From Pseudorasbora parva (taxonomy: Eukaryota > Chordata > Actinopteri > Cypriniformes > Gobionidae): a stretch of DNA of 64,000 nt. The notes below the pieces were generated by a model. The model did no database searches. It saw only the letters and a list, made by a program, of their open reading frames with translations, and was not told the DNA's origin. Every line of letters starts with the position of its first letter. Position 1 is the stretch's first letter. The position numbers were made by a program, and so were the translations under genes. Positions 61,317 through 64,000 of the stretch are shown in pieces. The stretch covers positions 48,571,974 to 48,635,973 of the forward strand of contig NC_090174.1 of the NCBI RefSeq assembly GCF_024679245.1. The letters are read 5' to 3'.

Positions 61317-63068
61317 TTACAGTATAGCGCACCAACCCTGACTCCTCAGATTCAGAGAACTGGCCAGACTGACCAAGGACAGGTTGTGGTCCTCATAAGG
61401 TGGATAACGCAAGTATGCCATGCACTCAATCCGGGTGGTCCGCAGAAGACAGGACTTCTTATGAGAGAATGCATCAAAACTGTAGTGACCATGATAGGAG
61501 CCCATTCCACTGGCACCTGTCAATAAATCCTGAAGGTTACTGTATTAAACTCCTTTAATGATTAAACACTTTAGCAAATAGTGTTTGCATTGCCTGATTT
61601 CTTTACATGCTGTAATCAGATCAAATGAGAGCCTCACCAATTCCTCCAAATGGCAATCCCACCATCACACTCTGTAAGACGCTGTCATTCAAACAGAAAC
61701 TCCCGCTGGATGTTTCATTCATTATCTTGGAAATCACCTTAGAATAAGAGTGAGAGAGTAAATGCATGTGTTTATGAGTAACATGTGCATCATTTTAAAT
61801 GTAGCTATGCCCATAGGTTGTAGAGGAAGTATTTACCTTGTTGTTACTAGAGTAAGCATACACACATAGTGGTTTCTCTCTGGAATTGATGAAGGCCACA
61901 GCTTCATTTGCATCCTGGACCGTCAGTATGGGAAGGATGGGTCCAAAAACATCCTGCTGCATGATTGGATCAGACTCCACAACCTCCGTCAGAATAGTTG
62001 GTGCTTCAGTTTGAAATAATAGAAAACACAATAATTTCAATAACTATGCCTTTTAGGCATTTTTTTTCTGGATTTGGTGCCACTTTTTTATGTTTGGAGG
62101 GGTTTTGCATAATTAAGTACAGCTAAACTGGAAATGATGCAATATTAAAAATTTTCATTTAGCAAGTCTTATATTTATATCTCAGGTATGCTCTTTACTG
62201 ACACTGTTGTTTTCTTGGTAAACATGTACATTAAGCAAAAATAAATAAATAAACAAACAAAAAAACTGTATTACGACCAAAACGGTTTCATGTGTTGGAA
62301 ATTTTCAGTTGTAAAGGACAGTTGTAATAAAAAAAAAAGAGATGGAAATATACAATAAATACTAAAAATGATTTATGATTATTCGTCCAGTCTGTTTAGA
62401 TGATAATATTTCTGCTTAGTTTTAATCCTTTATTTATTTTTCAAATTAAGGGGAAAATAATTCATTATAAACATAAAGGGCATCTGATTCATAGCAAATA
62501 TACATTTTAATGTGAGCTTTTTAAAACTAAATAAATAATCTGAAATCAACCAACCCCTGGGACATACATACAAGTGCCTGGAGTTGAAGAAAAACACATA
62601 CATAACTCATTACCATATTGGATTTAATTAGCATTTCGATAAAATAATGTCTGGTAATTCCACACTGCTTCCACTCACCAATGTACCTCTCCATCTCATT
62701 CACCTGACCTCCTATGAACACCTTTCCAGATTTCCAAAGCTGGTCTTTGGCCTTGGTGAAGTTCTCCTCATTCACTATCCTGCCGAAGCTCCTGGACTCG
62801 CGCGGATCAGTCCCATAGAACTGCTGGAGCGCGCAGCGGAGGGCCTGCAGGAGGTTTTCTTTGGCATCTGCATGGCACAGGACGTAGTCAGGTGCCACAG
62901 AACTTTGGCCAGCATTATGGAATCGCGCCCAGGTAATGCGACGAGCTGTGGTGTTGAGGTCACACTGACTGTCAACATAACAAGGGTTTTTACCATTCAG
63001 TACCAGAGTCACGCGAGCCAGTGTGCGAGCAGCAGCTTGAGCTACTTTAATCCCATTCTCTTTATCGC
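61317..63068 (-). CDS. ALDH3B-type aldehyde dehydrogenase, 3' part, active-site residues lost
   Basis: The last four exons (63068-62679, 62003-61837, 61737-61638, 61516-61317) join in phase to 285 codons; the 5' half is beyond the right edge. Typical ALDH3 wording is kept: NGKNPCYVD, RRITWARFHNAGQ, RYIAPTILTEV, FINSREKPL, LPFGGIGASGMGSYHG, FSHKKSC. The protein ends WCAIL, a CaaX box like those that lipid-anchor ALDH3B proteins, and it is this that suggests ALDH3B rather than ALDH3A. The residues that do chemistry have changed: the general-base Glu of LELGGK is Val (codon 63001-63003, LVLNGK), the nucleophile Cys of GQTC is Ser (62899-62901, GQSS), and the cofactor-binding Glu of EEIFGP is Asp (QQDVFGP). 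No stop or splice defect is present. It is likely a non-catalytic paralogue; decay in progress is the alternative. Confidence 0.88.
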
Positions 63069-64000
63069 CTGAATGAAAACAGAATTAAAGCTGCTAGTAC
63101 AAAAGACTTTTGACACAGAAATCTCACAAATACATAAATCCATAAAGTTGCAGCACTCTGAGCCTTGCGAAGTGTATATTTTAAAATTAAAGACTGTTAA
63201 AGGCTTTAAAGATTATCATAGTTAAAGTTTGTGGCTTTTGTTTTGAGGATAATACTGTAATCCTATGAAAATGTTTTAACAGACATACATATTTAAAATG
63301 TATACACATTTCATTCAATATACGCTAACAAAACAATCTTGTTTCTGTTTGAAATTTTGATTCTTATTGTTGTCCTAAACAGAAATAAGATTATTTTTCT
63401 TACATCATTGGTAAATGATTGTGACCCTGGATCCCAAAACCAGTCATAAGTGTAACATTTTTGAAATGGTGATTTATAAAAATAAATAAATAAGCTTTCC
63501 ATAGAACAATATCTGGCAGAGATACAACTATTTGAAAATCTGGAATCTGAGGGTGCAAAACAATCGAAATATTGAGAAAAATCACCTTTAAAGTTGTCCA
63601 AATGAAGTCCTTAGCAATACATATTACTATTAAAAATACACTTTTTATATATATTTATGGTAGCAAATATACAAAATATCTTTAAGGAAGGTGATTTTTA
63701 CTTATCCTAATGATTTTTAGCATTAAAGAAAAATTGTTAATTTTGATCTGTACAATGTATTGTTGGCTATAGCCAAATATACCCGTGTGACTAATGACTG
63801 GTTTTGTGGTCCAGGGACACTTGTTTTAAGCAAAAACTCAACATCCCCAGAAAACAAAAACAAAAAATCTTATGTAATTTTACTTATCTAGTAAAATCAT
63901 CTTGATTTAAGAATTTTTATATATTTGGACTGGGGAAAAAAAGTCAAATCCTGAAAAAAGAAACATGAAAAAATGTCAATTGTTTTCAATTGAGCATCAT
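63069..64000 (-). other. Intron of the ALDH3B-type gene
   Basis: AT-rich sequence upstream (minus strand) of the acceptor tttcattcag at 63069. It contains a repeat phrase gtgaccctggatcccaaaac / tggttttgtggtccagggac, inverted at 63421 and 63800, a small common fish element. No further coding exon appears before the window ends. Confidence 0.6.

Overview
The window is vertebrate nuclear DNA, most likely from a cypriniform (carp- or zebrafish-like) teleost. The evidence is the gene content (mvk head-to-head with mmab), AT-rich intergenic DNA, long (GT)n and (AT)n runs, a 5S-rRNA-derived SINE, a DD34E Tc1-type transposon, several hAT elements with exact 8-bp target duplications, and many short MITE-like repeats of cyprinid style. 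There are no operons or bacterial features. Family names come from recognising the sequence by eye; no database was searched.

Genes lie at the right-hand end. mvk (mevalonate kinase) runs on the minus strand from 57718 to 39504: ten coding exons join in frame to 395 codons. mmab (ATP:cob(I)alamin adenosyltransferase) runs on the plus strand from 58197 to 60299: nine exons, 234 codons. The two start codons are 478 bp apart, the conserved vertebrate divergent arrangement with a shared promoter. The 3' part of an ALDH3B-type aldehyde dehydrogenase (minus strand, 63068 to 61317, four exons, CaaX end) converges on mmab and runs off the right edge. Its reading frame and splice sites are intact, but the catalytic Cys is Ser, the catalytic Glu is Val, and the cofactor-binding Glu is Asp. 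This suggests a pseudoenzyme.

Positions 1-39500 hold no recognised protein gene. They consist of mobile-element layers separated by apparently unique blocks (about 1.0-1.85, 24.0-25.5 and 31.8-33.4 kb) that may be regulatory. The most structured part is 11027-20657. hAT ends with a perfect 8-bp duplication enclose a second pair of inverted ends (11215-19735). Inside those lie further hAT elements, a 54-bp-arm palindrome, and on the minus strand an RFX X-box followed by exon-like blocks with good splice sites. This could be a host gene carried inside transposons; that reading is an inference. Other nested insertions lie at 25788-26743, 33489-35829 and 36588-38149, the last with a solo LTR at its core.

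The last mvk intron (8.6 kb) holds a Tc1 element with an intact 329-aa transposase frame but a truncated left end, plus further hAT and MITE insertions.
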